A stretch of 64,000 nucleotides of DNA from an uncultured Eubacteriales bacterium (GCA_934394855.1 CAKRRH010000002.1:62001-126000); one strand, 5' to 3'; counted from the first letter of the stretch, positions 52,692 through 61,268 are shown. Made by a program: numbers and translations. The notes: generated by a model not told the origin, from the sequence alone.

Positions 52692-52972
52692 ATCGTAAAA
52701 ACTGTGACAAGGAACAGTAGCAACAGGCGTTTTTTCAGAGAGCCGTCGGATGGTGCAAGACGGTAAAACGGATGCTGTGAACTCGCCTTTGAGTTGCCGG
52801 GTGAAAACATTTATCCATTAAATGTCTGTAGTCTCGGACGGAGTATTTCACCGTTAAAAGAAATTCGATATGATTTTTAAGTATCGGTAAAGCGCACGAT
52901 TTTCGTGAAATAGAGTGGTACCGCGTAAGATTTTTCTTTCGTCTCTATGAATTTAGTGACGGGGGATTTTTT
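52692..52972 (+). promoter_or_regulatory. T-box riboswitch, leucine specifier
   Basis: Stem I apex AGAGAGCCGTCGG..GGTGCAAGACGG (52737-52763) is canonical. The specifier loop reads GAACTCGCC, with CTC (52782-52784) coding leucine. The T-box TGGTACCGCG is at 52916-52925. Uncharged tRNA-Leu should favour antitermination and leuA expression. The competing terminator lies at the 3' end. Confidence 0.93.
52935..52972 (+). terminator. Regulated terminator of the leuA T-box
   Basis: TCTTTCGTC pairs with GACGGGGGA through several G-U pairs, followed by TTTTTT. It directly follows the T-box sequence. Confidence 0.85.
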
Positions 52973-53022
52973 ATTTGCAAAAAATCCTTCAATTACAAAA
53001 TTTTGAAAGGAACTAAAGGGTT

Positions 53023-55011
53023 ATGGAAAATTATCAGAAATACAAAAGACAATATTTTATGCCGCCGACACCGACATATGATTGGGTAAAAAAGGACTAC
53101 ATCGACAAACCGCCGATTTGGTGCAGTGTCGATCTTCGTGACGGCAACCAAGCACTGATTGAGCCGATGAGTCTGGACGAAAAAATCGAATTTTTCAAGC
53201 TTCTTGTAAAAATCGGATTTAAGGAAATCGAAGTAGGTTTTCCGGCTGCAAGCGAAACCGAATATAACTTTTTGCGCACTCTTATCGACCGCAACATGAT
53301 CCCCGACGATGTAACCGTTCAGGTATTGACTCAGGCTCGTGAACATATAATTAAAAAGACCTTTGAGGCGGTCAAGGGCGCTCCTCATGCGGTAATTCAT
53401 CTTTATAATTCGACATCTGTCGCTCAGCGTGAGCAGGTGTTTAAAAAGAGCAAGGAGCAGGTTAAAAAGATTGCGGTTGACGGCGCAATTTTGCTTAAAA
53501 GATTGGCTGACGAGACCGAGGGCAATTTCTCATTCCAATATAGCCCGGAAAGCTTCCCCGGCACAGAGGTTGATTATGCGCTTGAAGTTTGCAACGCAGT
53601 GCTTGACATTTGGAAACCTACAAAGGACAACAAGGTAATCATCAACCTGCCGACTACCGTCGAAAACGCAATGCCTCATGTATTTGCAACACAGGTTGAA
53701 TTCATGAGCAAGAATTTGAAATATCGTGACGCGGTTACGCTGTGTCTTCATCCTCATAACGATCGCGGCTGCGGCGTATCTGACGCAGAACTCGGTATGC
53801 TTGCGGGTGCCGACAGAATCGAGGGTACATTGTTCGGAAACGGCGAACGCACGGGTAATGTTGACATCATCACGCTTGCGATGAATATGTTCTCGCACGG
53901 CGTTGACCCGAAGCTTGATTTCTCAAATATGCCCGAAATCTGCAAAATCTATGAACGCTTGACCAGAATGAGTGTTTCACAGCGCCAGCCGTATGCAGGT
54001 GAACTTGTATTTACCGCGTTTTCAGGCTCGCACCAGGACGCAATTTCAAAGGGAATGGCATTCAGAGAAAAATCGGAGCAGAAATATTGGACCGTGCCGT
54101 ATTTGCCGATCGACCCGAAAGATGTCGGAAGAGAATATGATTCGGATGTTATCAGAATTAACAGCCAGTCGGGTAAGGGCGGAGTCGCATATGTTCTTAA
54201 ACAAAATTTCGGCATGACACTGCCCGACAAGATGAAAGAAGAAGTCGGATATGCTGTTAAAGCGGTATCTGATCATGAACACAAAGAGCTTACTCCCGAA
54301 AATGTTTACAGGATCTTTGAGGATAAATATATCAACATCAACAAGGTGTTTGATGTATCGGAATGCCACTTTAAACAGGTTGACGGCGGAATTATCGCTG
54401 ACGCTACGATCACATACGGCAATGATGAGAGAACGATAACCGCAAACGGAAACGGTCGTCTTGACGCTGTCAGCAACACGATCAAGGAATATTTCGGAAT
54501 CAGCTATGAGCTGACGGTATATGAGGAGCACGCTTTGTCAAGAGGCTCGTCGTCAAAAGCGGTTTCATATGTCGGAATCATGAAGGACGAAAAGATGTAT
54601 TGGGGCGTCGGTCTTGACGAAGATATTATCCGTTCGTCGATCAAAGCGCTGACATCTGCGGTCAATAATCTTGATAACATTGACACGGCGGTTTTGAAAG
54701 ACCCGAGACTCACCGAGATTTTGAATTATATTCAGGAAAACTATCTTGATATATCGCTTGATGACCTCTCAAAACAGTTTTCACTCACAAAGCCCTATCT
54801 TTCAAAATATATCAAAGAAAAATCGGGCATGACATTCGGCGATACCGTTAAAAAAATCAGAATGAAAAAAGCAAGAACGCTGCTTAAAAACCGCAACATG
54901 ACAGTCGAAAGTATTGCAGACGCAGTCGGCTATCAAAATGTTGAGCATTTTAACAGACTGTTCAAGAGGGCATATGGCATGACGCCGGTTCAGTTTCGCA
55001 ATCAGCGTTAA
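53023..55011 (+). CDS. leuA: 2-isopropylmalate synthase fused to an AraC-type DNA-binding domain
   Basis: One uninterrupted frame of 662 residues. Residues 1 to about 550 are a LeuA of the long, yeast-like (LeuA2) type, which condenses acetyl-CoA with 2-oxoisovalerate, the first step of leucine synthesis. Catalytic marks are DLRDGNQ near 37, His243 and His245 in HPHND, and GNGERTGN. The LeuA allosteric domain (about 430-550, with the [10 protein letters not shown] motif) normally binds leucine. Residues 560-662 are two AraC helix-turn-helix motifs ([40 protein letters not shown]) ending [10 protein letters not shown]. AraC domains normally sit on regulators, so this may be an enzyme that also binds DNA. 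It is under a leucine T-box. Confidence 0.93.
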   Translation: MENYQKYKRQYFMPPTPTYDWVKKDYIDKPPIWCSVDLRDGNQALIEPMSLDEKIEFFKLLVKIGFKEIEVGFPAASETEYNFLRTLIDRNMIPDDVTVQVLTQAREHIIKKTFEAVKGAPHAVIHLYNSTSVAQREQVFKKSKEQVKKIAVDGAILLKRLADETEGNFSFQYSPESFPGTEVDYALEVCNAVLDIWKPTKDNKVIINLPTTVENAMPHVFATQVEFMSKNLKYRDAVTLCLHPHNDRGCGVSDAELGMLAGADRIEGTLFGNGERTGNVDIITLAMNMFSHGVDPKLDFSNMPEICKIYERLTRMSVSQRQPYAGELVFTAFSGSHQDAISKGMAFREKSEQKYWTVPYLPIDPKDVGREYDSDVIRINSQSGKGGVAYVLKQNFGMTLPDKMKEEVGYAVKAVSDHEHKELTPENVYRIFEDKYININKVFDVSECHFKQVDGGIIADATITYGNDERTITANGNGRLDAVSNTIKEYFGISYELTVYEEHALSRGSSSKAVSYVGIMKDEKMYWGVGLDEDIIRSSIKALTSAVNNLDNIDTAVLKDPRLTEILNYIQENYLDISLDDLSKQFSLTKPYLSKYIKEKSGMTFGDTVKKIRMKKARTLLKNRNMTVESIADAVGYQNVEHFNRLFKRAYGMTPVQFRNQR

Positions 55012-55060
55012 TCATGAACAAGGTTGTTGAAAAAATAACATTTTCTTAAAAAAATATCGC

Positions 55061-55089
55061 TTGTTTCTTAATTTTTTAAAGCTTATAAT
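55061..55089 (+). promoter_or_regulatory. Possible sigma-A promoter of the HD-domain gene
   Basis: TTGTTT at 55061-55066, a 17-base spacer and TATAAT at 55084-55089. Confidence 0.65.
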
Positions 55090-55124
55090 TAAGATATAGT
55101 ATGGTTTTGAAAGGTAAATGTTTA

Positions 55125-55667
55125 ATGAAAAAACAGCCCTATGTATATATGACAAACGCAAAGCTGATCAAAGAGCTGAAGAAAAATCTTCATGAGGTCG
55201 AATATGACGGAAGATTTCTTCAAACAAAGCAATATCGCCATCACCGCACGACAACCTGCTATAATCATTCGGTTGCGGTCGCATATTATTCGCTGAAATT
55301 GGCGAATGCGCTCATGTTTCGCTATGACCCGAAGAGCCTTGTGAGGGGTGCGTTGCTTCATGATTATTATCTTTACGATTGGCATGAGAAAAGCGACGCT
55401 CACAAGCGTTTTCACGGATTTCGTCACCCCTATGCGGCGCTGAAAAACGCCGAGGGTGACTATCAGCTTGACGAGATCGAGAAAAACACGATCCTGCGGC
55501 ATATGTTTCCGCTTGTGCCGATTCCGCCAAAGCACATCGAGGGCGTTTATGTATGCATAATCGACAAGGTTTGCTGCATTGCCGAGGTGTTGAGAATCAG
55601 GCGGCTGATGGATTTTTATAAGCCTTGCTTTGACATCAAAACAGTTAATGAAAACATCGGCGCATAA
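55125..55667 (+). CDS. HD-domain phosphohydrolase family protein
   Basis: 180 residues from the chosen ATG. It is an HD-fold metal hydrolase with an early histidine in YNHSVAV, the HD pair in ALLHDYYLYDW, a further HP in FRHPYAAL and a late HMFPL. It matches the small clostridial HD proteins annotated as phosphohydrolases. The substrate is unknown; relatives act on nucleotides or phosphate esters. The frame extends 24 bases upstream to another ATG, but AAAGG stands better before 55125. Monocistronic, between a promoter and a perfect terminator. Confidence 0.82.
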   Translation: MKKQPYVYMTNAKLIKELKKNLHEVEYDGRFLQTKQYRHHRTTTCYNHSVAVAYYSLKLANALMFRYDPKSLVRGALLHDYYLYDWHEKSDAHKRFHGFRHPYAALKNAEGDYQLDEIEKNTILRHMFPLVPIPPKHIEGVYVCIIDKVCCIAEVLRIRRLMDFYKPCFDIKTVNENIGA

Positions 55668-55677
55668 TATAGGTATG

Positions 55678-55713
55678 AAAAAAGGGATATGCAATTTGCA
55701 TATCCCTTTTTTT
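55678..55713. terminator. Perfect-palindrome bidirectional terminator
   Basis: AAAAAAGGGATATGCAA followed directly by its reverse complement and a T-run (55678-55713). It separates the convergent HD and rubrerythrin genes. Confidence 0.92.
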
Positions 55714-55725
55714 GTGTTTTATTGA

Positions 55726-56274
55726 TTATTTGCCGAAATATCTTTTCAAAAGTCCTGCAAATGCTCTGCCGTGACGGGCTTCGTCCTTAGCCATTTCATG
55801 AACGGTGTCGTGAACAGCGTCATAGCCAAGCTCTTTTGCCTTTCTTGCAAGTGCCATTTTGCCTTCGCAAGCGCCGTTTTCAGCCATTACACGAAGCTCA
55901 AGGTTCTTCTTTGTCGAATCGGTTACAACTTCGCCGAGCAATTCTGCAAATTTAGCTGCGTGTTCTGCCTCTTCGAAAGCTGCTTTCTCATAGTAAAGAC
56001 CGACTTCCGGGTAGCCCTCTCTGAATGCTACTCTTGACATTGCAAGATACATTCCGACCTCTGAACATTCACCGTTGAAGTTCTCTTTGAGTCCCTGAAC
56101 AACTTCCGGATCAAGATCCTTTGCAACGCCTACTTCATGCTCGGTAGCATAGGTGAGTTCGTCTTCCTTAACTTCGTTGAATTTCTCAGCCGGAGCGCCG
56201 CAAAGCGGACATTTTTCCGGTGCAGAATCTCCTTCGTGAACATAACCGCAAACTGAACATACAAATTTTTTCAT
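55726..56274 (-). CDS. Reverse rubrerythrin (peroxide reductase)
   Basis: 182 residues. A rubredoxin-like iron site comes first (Cys6, Cys9, Cys22, Cys25), followed by a ferritin-like diiron domain with ExxH-type ligands (EEAEHAAKF near 104 and [10 protein letters not shown] near 164). The order is the reverse of classical rubrerythrin and typical of clostridial peroxidases that reduce hydrogen peroxide with NADH via rubredoxin partners. It lies 31 bases downstream of perR, so the repressor and its usual target form one operon. Confidence 0.93.
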   Translation of the reverse strand: MKKFVCSVCGYVHEGDSAPEKCPLCGAPAEKFNEVKEDELTYATEHEVGVAKDLDPEVVQGLKENFNGECSEVGMYLAMSRVAFREGYPEVGLYYEKAAFEEAEHAAKFAELLGEVVTDSTKKNLELRVMAENGACEGKMALARKAKELGYDAVHDTVHEMAKDEARHGRAFAGLLKRYFGK

Positions 56275-56305
56275 GATAAATAACCTCCGAATAATAAATT
56301 ATAGA

Positions 56306-56698
56306 TTAGTTGGATTTTTCAAGACAAGCCTTGCACTTGCCTCTTGCAACGATCTGCATTGATTCGATCTTGCATTCGATAAGCTCGCTGATCGTGTCTG
56401 AAATCTCAATCGCCGATTTATCGAATATGTCGTAAATCATTCCGCATTCGTTGCAACAGAAATGATAGTGAGGGGCGATGTTTCCGTCAAAATGATCTTT
56501 GCCGTCGCTGGCGAATCGAAGAATTTTTCCGCTGTCTGCCAAATCGTTAAGATTGCGATAGACAGTTCCGAGGCTGATGTTTGGATATTGCTCTTTGATC
56601 GAGTCATATACCATTGCCGCACTCGGATGGTCGGTTCTTGCTTTAAGATTGTTCAACACGGCTTCACGCTTTTGTGAAAATCGTTTGCCAGTTTCCAT
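56306..56698 (-). CDS. perR: Fur-family peroxide regulator PerR
   Basis: 130-residue Fur-type repressor. A winged helix (about 8-78, SLGTVYRNLNDLADSG) is followed by a dimer domain with metal residues DHFDGN, HYHF, and two CxxC pairs (CNEC and CKAC) for the structural zinc. PerR rather than Fur or Zur is favoured by the short length, the Asp-rich DHFDGNIAPHYHF pattern, and its operon with rubrerythrin. In known PerR, metal-bound histidines are oxidised by peroxide and repression ends. A candidate operator overlaps its promoter. Confidence 0.92.
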   Translation of the reverse strand: METGKRFSQKREAVLNNLKARTDHPSAAMVYDSIKEQYPNISLGTVYRNLNDLADSGKILRFASDGKDHFDGNIAPHYHFCCNECGMIYDIFDKSAIEISDTISELIECKIESMQIVARGKCKACLEKSN

Positions 56699-56716
56699 TG
56701 TTATTTTGCTCCTTAA

Positions 56717-56731
56717 TAGTAATCATTACTG
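56717..56731 (-). promoter_or_regulatory. Candidate PerR box
   Basis: On the minus strand CAGTAATGATTACTA is a near-palindrome of the 7-1-7 form of the Per box (TTATAATNATTATAA), with AGTAAT/ATTACT perfectly symmetric. It lies just after the predicted transcription start of perR, fitting autorepression. Confidence 0.6.
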
Positions 56732-56742
56732 TTACTGTTTAT

Positions 56743-56771
56743 AATATATCACATCAAAATAAATTTGTCAA
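56743..56771 (-). promoter_or_regulatory. Sigma-A promoter of perR-rubrerythrin
   Basis: Minus strand: TTGACA (56771-56766), a 17-base spacer, TATATT (56748-56743). Confidence 0.85.
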
Positions 56772-56801
56772 GTGTTTTTAAAAAATAAATAAAAATAATT
56801 C

Positions 56802-58094
56802 TCAATAAGCGACATCGATGCCTGCGATATGCTTTCTAAGGAAAAGCACATCCTTCATATTTATCGATTTGTCGCTGTTTATGTCGGTATATTCCAAAAC
56901 GATATATGATTTGGGATGGTTTTCGGCGTCTTTTAGCTCAATGAGGTCGATGTCGTAATTTGCGATATACTTTCTCATTATAAGAATATCCTTCATGTTG
57001 ACCGAGCCGTCGTTGTTTGCGTCGCCGAGCGTCGGATTATCTCTGAACGGATAGGTATATGTCTTGGTAGTGGTAGGTACAGGTGTGGTTGTTGTAACGG
57101 TGGTCAGTGCGACGGTCGGCTGAGTTGTAGGTTTAGCTGTCGGTTGCGTCGCGGGTTGTGTAGTTGTGGGTTTGGTTGTGGCAGCATTAGTTGTTATAGT
57201 TGCCTTTGAGGTTGTGGTTGGTTTGGTCATAGTTGTAGTTGTGGTTGTGGTTGGTTTGGTCGTAGTCGGCTTAGTGTTTTCATAAATAGAACCATAGAGC
57301 CATTTTGCATAGCTTGAAATTGCACACCATCCGACATTGCTTGTTTTGCCGTTATAATATCTTGTCTTTCCCCAAAGATAACCGTCATTTTTTCGTTGGT
57401 CGTTTCCTGCGGTTATGATAATTTTTGTGTTTTGGTCAATTGTTCCGAATGATTCTGATGATGTTGTGGCGCTCTTTCTCAAATTAAGATCGGTCGTAAC
57501 CTCCCAAACCTCATATGGCGTTGAATCGGGGGTCAGGAATAATGACGCTTCCGTTTGTCTGCGGTTATATAGTCCCGGTAAAACCTCTCCGCCTGCATGG
57601 CACCATGAGGTGAAGGTATCGGAAATTTCGTCAGCGGTATATTTCTCTTTGCCCGACATGAATTTGAAGATTGAATAGTTGGTGTTTGACATCCAACCCC
57701 AGCCTAAGTTATATGTAAAACTAATCAGTGCGTCAAACTGGTTTTGAGAATAGTTTTGGTTATATTTCCTTGCAAAATCGTTAAGATGGGAAATGTAATC
57801 CTGCATATCGCTGACAAGCAAATCGTCCGCCTGCTTTTTAGTGATTGTTTGTCCCTCTTTGACATCCGGTCCGTAATGACCCCACCCGATCGTATAGTAT
57901 TTTTCGGAAGAGTGCGCTTTATATGCCGTAAGACGACAGCCCTCATACGATTTAATCAGGCTGTATCCGTTATTCGACAGCGTTTTTGTTGTGACAGCGG
58001 CACCGACACTCAGCGGTATTACGGACAAAAGCAAAACTGCCGCTAACACTACCGAGCATATTTTGGTGATTGCTTTGAAAGATACTGTTTTCAT
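56802..58094 (-). CDS. Secreted GH24 lysozyme with SH3 and dockerin domains
   Basis: 430 residues: signal peptide (about 1-32); T4-type lysozyme domain (about 38-190) with catalytic Glu51 in SYEGCRL and the YYTIGWGHYG motif; SH3-like domain (about 197-265, TDLNLRKSATTSSES); a long Thr/Pro linker (about 274-345); and a type I dockerin (about 365-428) with two calcium loops. Such linkers and dockerins are typical of cellulosomal enzymes. A cell-wall hydrolase on a cohesin scaffold is unusual and could serve in competition or wall turnover. Start lies 12 bases after DUF4250. Confidence 0.9.
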   Translation of the reverse strand: MKTVSFKAITKICSVVLAAVLLLSVIPLSVGAAVTTKTLSNNGYSLIKSYEGCRLTAYKAHSSEKYYTIGWGHYGPDVKEGQTITKKQADDLLVSDMQDYISHLNDFARKYNQNYSQNQFDALISFTYNLGWGWMSNTNYSIFKFMSGKEKYTADEISDTFTSWCHAGGEVLPGLYNRRQTEASLFLTPDSTPYEVWEVTTDLNLRKSATTSSESFGTIDQNTKIIITAGNDQRKNDGYLWGKTRYYNGKTSNVGWCAISSYAKWLYGSIYENTKPTTTKPTTTTTTTMTKPTTTSKATITTNAATTKPTTTQPATQPTAKPTTQPTVALTTVTTTTPVPTTTKTYTYPFRDNPTLGDANNDGSVNMKDILIMRKYIANYDIDLIELKDAENHPKSYIVLEYTDINSDKSINMKDVLFLRKHIAGIDVAY

Positions 58095-58106
58095 TTATAA
58101 CTCCTT

Positions 58107-58289
58107 TTATTTTGCTGAAAATTGATTTGTTTGCTCATTGTACATATATCCTATTTCCGATAACTTTTCACATATTTCATCTTTATCCGCACACAAACTT
58201 TTGCACATTTCGTCAATGTCGGGGTAAAAATCTCTTAGCTTCATGTTAACAACGCTAAGCAGCATATATGGGTCTTTTGGCAGTTCCAT
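58107..58289 (-). CDS. DUF4250 protein
   Basis: 60-residue soluble protein beginning MELPKDPYMLLSVVNMKLRD, the signature of the DUF4250 family of small Firmicutes proteins, with a probable helix-turn-helix-like helical fold. Function unknown. AAGGAGC precedes the ATG. It lies between the PHP gene (23 bases upstream) and the lysozyme gene (12 bases downstream) on the same strand. Confidence 0.85.
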   Translation of the reverse strand: MELPKDPYMLLSVVNMKLRDFYPDIDEMCKSLCADKDEICEKLSEIGYMYNEQTNQFSAK

Positions 58290-58312
58290 TATTATTTAGC
58301 TCCTTAATAATT

Positions 58313-59047
58313 TTAGCCGCGGCCGAATTTGCAGCCGTTTTTTATTGCATAAATCACGCTTTCGGGCGTTTTGTCGTCAAGCTCAAGCCATGCTCTTTTC
58401 GGGAAAATGTCTTCCAAATAATGAGCGTCGCTTGAAAGCAAGAGCGGTGCGTTATTCAGCACATCAAAGCGTTCTTTTAAATGTGCAACATCGCCCCTTG
58501 CCGAGATTTCATAGCTTGTGAATCCGCATTCGTTTGGGATGTCGCCGAGCTGGGATAAAAGGCTGTATGATGATTTATCAATATGAGCGGGATAGCAAGC
58601 GCCGTGAAAATCGTTGCACAGCTTTGTGACCTCGGTCACGCTGATGTCGGTTGCCGTTACAAGCAGTTTGTCAAATTTGTCGGTTATGTTGTCATTTGAG
58701 TCCAAAATCAGCTGTTGCCCAAAGACCTGCTCGTTATTTTGAATGTCGGGAATATGCTTTTCAACATAACCGTCAAAATCCATTGCGTTTTCGAGCGTGT
58801 CAAAAAGGCATATTACATGAATTTCCTCCGAGGTGCAAAGCTCCATTCCGCAAATCAGCGTTATTCCGCATTTTTTCGCAACCGTCATTGCCGCAGGACA
58901 GTTTTTGCAGCTGTTGTGGTCGGTCAGTGCAATTATGTCAAGCGAGCTTATCAGACCCATGTTGACAATGTTGTTCGGCGTCATGTCATTGTCACCGCAG
59001 GGCGACAGGCATGAATGAAGATGCATATCATAGAAATATCTGTTCAT
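58313..59047 (-). CDS. PHP-domain metal-dependent phosphoesterase
   Basis: 244 residues with the PHP metal-binding set: DMHLHSCLSPCG near 7, IALTDHNS near 38, the GMEL glutamate near 67 and SSDAHY near 204. It resembles small PHP phosphoesterases related to the RNase AM/polymerase exonuclease group. The ATG at 59047 lies four bases after the stop of the DRTGG gene; the frame upstream of it overlaps that gene and is less likely. Last of the five-gene set with the hydrogenase-like protein, an association seen in other Clostridia. Confidence 0.88.
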   Translation of the reverse strand: MNRYFYDMHLHSCLSPCGDNDMTPNNIVNMGLISSLDIIALTDHNSCKNCPAAMTVAKKCGITLICGMELCTSEEIHVICLFDTLENAMDFDGYVEKHIPDIQNNEQVFGQQLILDSNDNITDKFDKLLVTATDISVTEVTKLCNDFHGACYPAHIDKSSYSLLSQLGDIPNECGFTSYEISARGDVAHLKERFDVLNNAPLLLSSDAHYLEDIFPKRAWLELDDKTPESVIYAIKNGCKFGRG

Positions 59048-59051
59048 TATA

Positions 59052-59387
59052 TCACAATCCCAGAAGTTTTGCAACCTTTGCGCACAGGTAAAAAGCGGTA
59101 TTTTCACAACGAATTACCGGTATTCCCTCATCGTTTGCTTTGATTGTCGCGTCATCATCAAGCGGTGAGTTTTCGGCAAGAATAATGCAGCCGACATCGG
59201 CAAGGGAGGCTACCGCAATCGTGTTGAGATTGCCGATAACGGTAATCCATGCGTCATTTTCCTTTGCTTTGCCGATTACAAAGCTCAAAAAGTCACAGCA
59301 ATAGCCGCCCGTGATTTCTCGATCGGCACCGCCGACGCCTGCAATTATCGTGCCGTTTAAAGCACGGCTCAGTTCATTTACATTCAT
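59052..59387 (-). CDS. DRTGG-domain protein (downstream copy)
   Basis: 111 residues forming a single DRTGG domain, a small fold also found beside CBS pairs and in phosphotransacetylases. The naming motif reads ADREITGGYCCDFLS near 24, followed by WITVIGNLNTIAVA. DRTGG domains are thought to bind ligands; no catalytic residues are evident. AAAGGA nine bases upstream selects the ATG at 59387, which overlaps the hydrogenase-like gene by 14 bases. A second DRTGG gene lies upstream in the same set. Confidence 0.85.
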   Translation of the reverse strand: MNVNELSRALNGTIIAGVGGADREITGGYCCDFLSFVIGKAKENDAWITVIGNLNTIAVASLADVGCIILAENSPLDDDATIKANDEGIPVIRCENTAFYLCAKVAKLLGL

Positions 59388-60708
59388 CGTTCTCATTCCT
59401 TTTGGTAAGCGGTTTGTCGGATAAATATGAATTAAGCTCATCGTCGTCAATTCTTTTCGCGATCGAGCGAATGTTGTCACGAAGTCTGAAAACGCAATCG
59501 TTAATTGTGGCATAGCCCAAAACAATGTCCTCGGCAAGCGCACGGCAAGACGGCGCACCGCATGAACCGCAATCGAGAAGAGGCAGTTCATTTTGAATCT
59601 CATCAATTCGGTTCATCATTTTAAGTGCCGTTTCGAGATCGTCCGACAGCTTCATTCCGGGTGCGGGCTCAAGCTCATTTTCCCATTCAAACGAATGGAT
59701 GTCGGTGAGCGAATCAATATGGTTTTTTGAAACGGGTAAATATTTTCTGAGCTGTTTAAGCCTTGCTTTTGCGACATATGGGTTTTCGACCGTCAGAACA
59801 CCGCCGACGCAGCCGCCCTCACAGGCATTTAGCTCAATGAAATCGAGGCCGCCGAGCTTCTCATTTTCGACCTCTTCGAGAATCTTGATTACCTGCTCAA
59901 TTCCGTCTGCCGCCAAATATTTATCATGAAGCAACGCCGACGCTTCACCGCCCGAACCTGCCCATGATACTCCGATCACGCCGCATTCACTAAGCTGTTC
60001 CGGCGTTTTGATTTTGTTCATTTTGGAGATAAGCGTCGGATAGATGTCGCTGATTGCAAGAACACCGTCAACGGCTGAAACATCTTCGCTGATCGGATTT
60101 TTTGTGTCGGTCACCTTTGCAGGACACGGAGAGATGAAAAATGCTCCGATTTCGTCATATTTTGCTCCTGTTTTGCACATAATCGTATGCTTTGCGATTC
60201 TTGCGGCAAGCTCCATTGGTGAGAGCACCGGCAAAACATTGTCACAAAGCTCGGGAAAACGGATTTTTATCAGTCTTACCACCGCAGGGCAGGCTGATGA
60301 GATCACGGGTTTTTTGAGTTTATCTTCCTTTAACAGCCGTCTTGTATATTCCGAAACAAGCTCGGCGGCTCTTGATACTTCAAATATGTAGTCAAATCCC
60401 ATGTCTTTCAGCGCCGTAAGCACAAAATCAATATCGTCAAGATTGTTCATCTGACCGTATAATGTGGGTGCGGGCAGAGCAACGGTGATTTTATATCGGG
60501 ATAACATATCCAAATGGTCGAAAACTGCCTTTTTGGCATGATGAGGACATCTGCGGATACACTCTCCGCAGTCAATGCACAGCTCCGACAAAATCTTCGC
60601 TTTGCCCTCACGAACACGAATTGCGCCTGTCGGACAGCGGTTAATGCAGGTGATGCACCCCTTGCACTTGTCTCGGTCAAGGGTGACTGAATGAAACGGT
60701 CGTGACAT
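59374..60708 (-). CDS. [FeFe]-hydrogenase-like iron-sulfur protein, probable redox or H2 sensor
   Basis: 444 residues. Two 4Fe-4S ferredoxin motifs (Cys15-25 and Cys44-54) are followed by an H-cluster domain. The cluster cysteines are in SSACPAV (Cys140), ISPCPAK (Cys195) and ACEGGC (Cys296, Cys300). A C-terminal Fe-S domain (Cys380, Cys383, Cys388, Cys405) completes it. The residue before Cys140 is Ala, where catalytic hydrogenases have the proton-relay Cys (TSCCP). That substitution is known from putative sensory enzymes. No maturation genes (hydE, F, G) are nearby. With DRTGG, ATPase and PHP neighbours, a sensing role is more likely than bulk H2 production. Confidence 0.85.
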   Translation of the reverse strand: MSRPFHSVTLDRDKCKGCITCINRCPTGAIRVREGKAKILSELCIDCGECIRRCPHHAKKAVFDHLDMLSRYKITVALPAPTLYGQMNNLDDIDFVLTALKDMGFDYIFEVSRAAELVSEYTRRLLKEDKLKKPVISSACPAVVRLIKIRFPELCDNVLPVLSPMELAARIAKHTIMCKTGAKYDEIGAFFISPCPAKVTDTKNPISEDVSAVDGVLAISDIYPTLISKMNKIKTPEQLSECGVIGVSWAGSGGEASALLHDKYLAADGIEQVIKILEEVENEKLGGLDFIELNACEGGCVGGVLTVENPYVAKARLKQLRKYLPVSKNHIDSLTDIHSFEWENELEPAPGMKLSDDLETALKMMNRIDEIQNELPLLDCGSCGAPSCRALAEDIVLGYATINDCVFRLRDNIRSIAKRIDDDELNSYLSDKPLTKRNENDECK

Positions 60709-60843
60709 GATTATTTGCCCTTAAAAGCCCTTTGCAAATTCAGTTTGCAAAAAGCGATCCTTTCATCATATTTTGCATATGGTAAATGGGGTTATTATAA
60801 TTATGCTATTCTTTTTTTGTTTCTGATTTCGTAATAAAAACAA

Positions 60844-61266
60844 TTATTTTATATGTACCGAAATGAACATCGTCGTACCAACACCGGGTGTGCTTTCAAT
60901 CGTCATTTCGTCGGTATATTTTTTTATGTTCGGCAGTCCCATTCCTGCGCCGAAGCCCAGAGAACGGACATTTTCGGGCGCTGTTGAATAGCCCTCCTGC
61001 ATTGCAAGGTCAATGTCCTCGATTCCGGGACCTGAATCTTTAAACCATACATTTATCTTTTCGGGGGTGACCTCCGCTGTGATCGTTCCGCCGTTTGCAT
61101 GAATTACCATGTTTATCTCTGCTTCATAGGTCGCAATCGAAACACGGCGGACGATGTCGGGGGAGAATCCGATTTTTTTCAATGCCTTTTTAAGCTGACC
61201 CGACGCGTCACCCGCACGGGTGAAATCATCGCCCGGAACTTCAAAGGTATATGTCGCAAGCGCCAT
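60844..61266 (-). CDS. GHKL ATP-binding protein (anti-sigma-factor-like)
   Basis: 140 residues, a lone histidine-kinase-type ATPase domain of the SpoIIAB/RsbW kind. The N box is EINMVIHANGG, the G1 box DSGPGIED, and the G2 box GFGAGMGLPNIKKY. There is no phosphoacceptor histidine domain. GGGGAGG precedes ATG 61266, two bases after the upstream DRTGG stop, so both are coupled. It may phosphorylate or bind a partner in response to the hydrogenase-like protein; that is inference from gene order. Confidence 0.85.
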   Translation of the reverse strand: MALATYTFEVPGDDFTRAGDASGQLKKALKKIGFSPDIVRRVSIATYEAEINMVIHANGGTITAEVTPEKINVWFKDSGPGIEDIDLAMQEGYSTAPENVRSLGFGAGMGLPNIKKYTDEMTIESTPGVGTTMFISVHIK

Positions 61267-61268
61267 TT

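Noticed and set aside
56852..56858. Loss of a catalytic aspartate in the lysozyme because AYKA replaces the T4 YKD
   Set aside because: Many Gram-positive GH24 lysozymes have this AYK-x-EKYYTIG form and keep the essential Glu and Thr, so it is not evidence of inactivity.
60720..60843. Short leader frame and TTTGCAAA repeat before the hydrogenase-like gene
   Set aside because: The candidate peptide is nine codons with no similarity, and the repeat gives only a weak hairpin; no convincing promoter or attenuator could be assigned.
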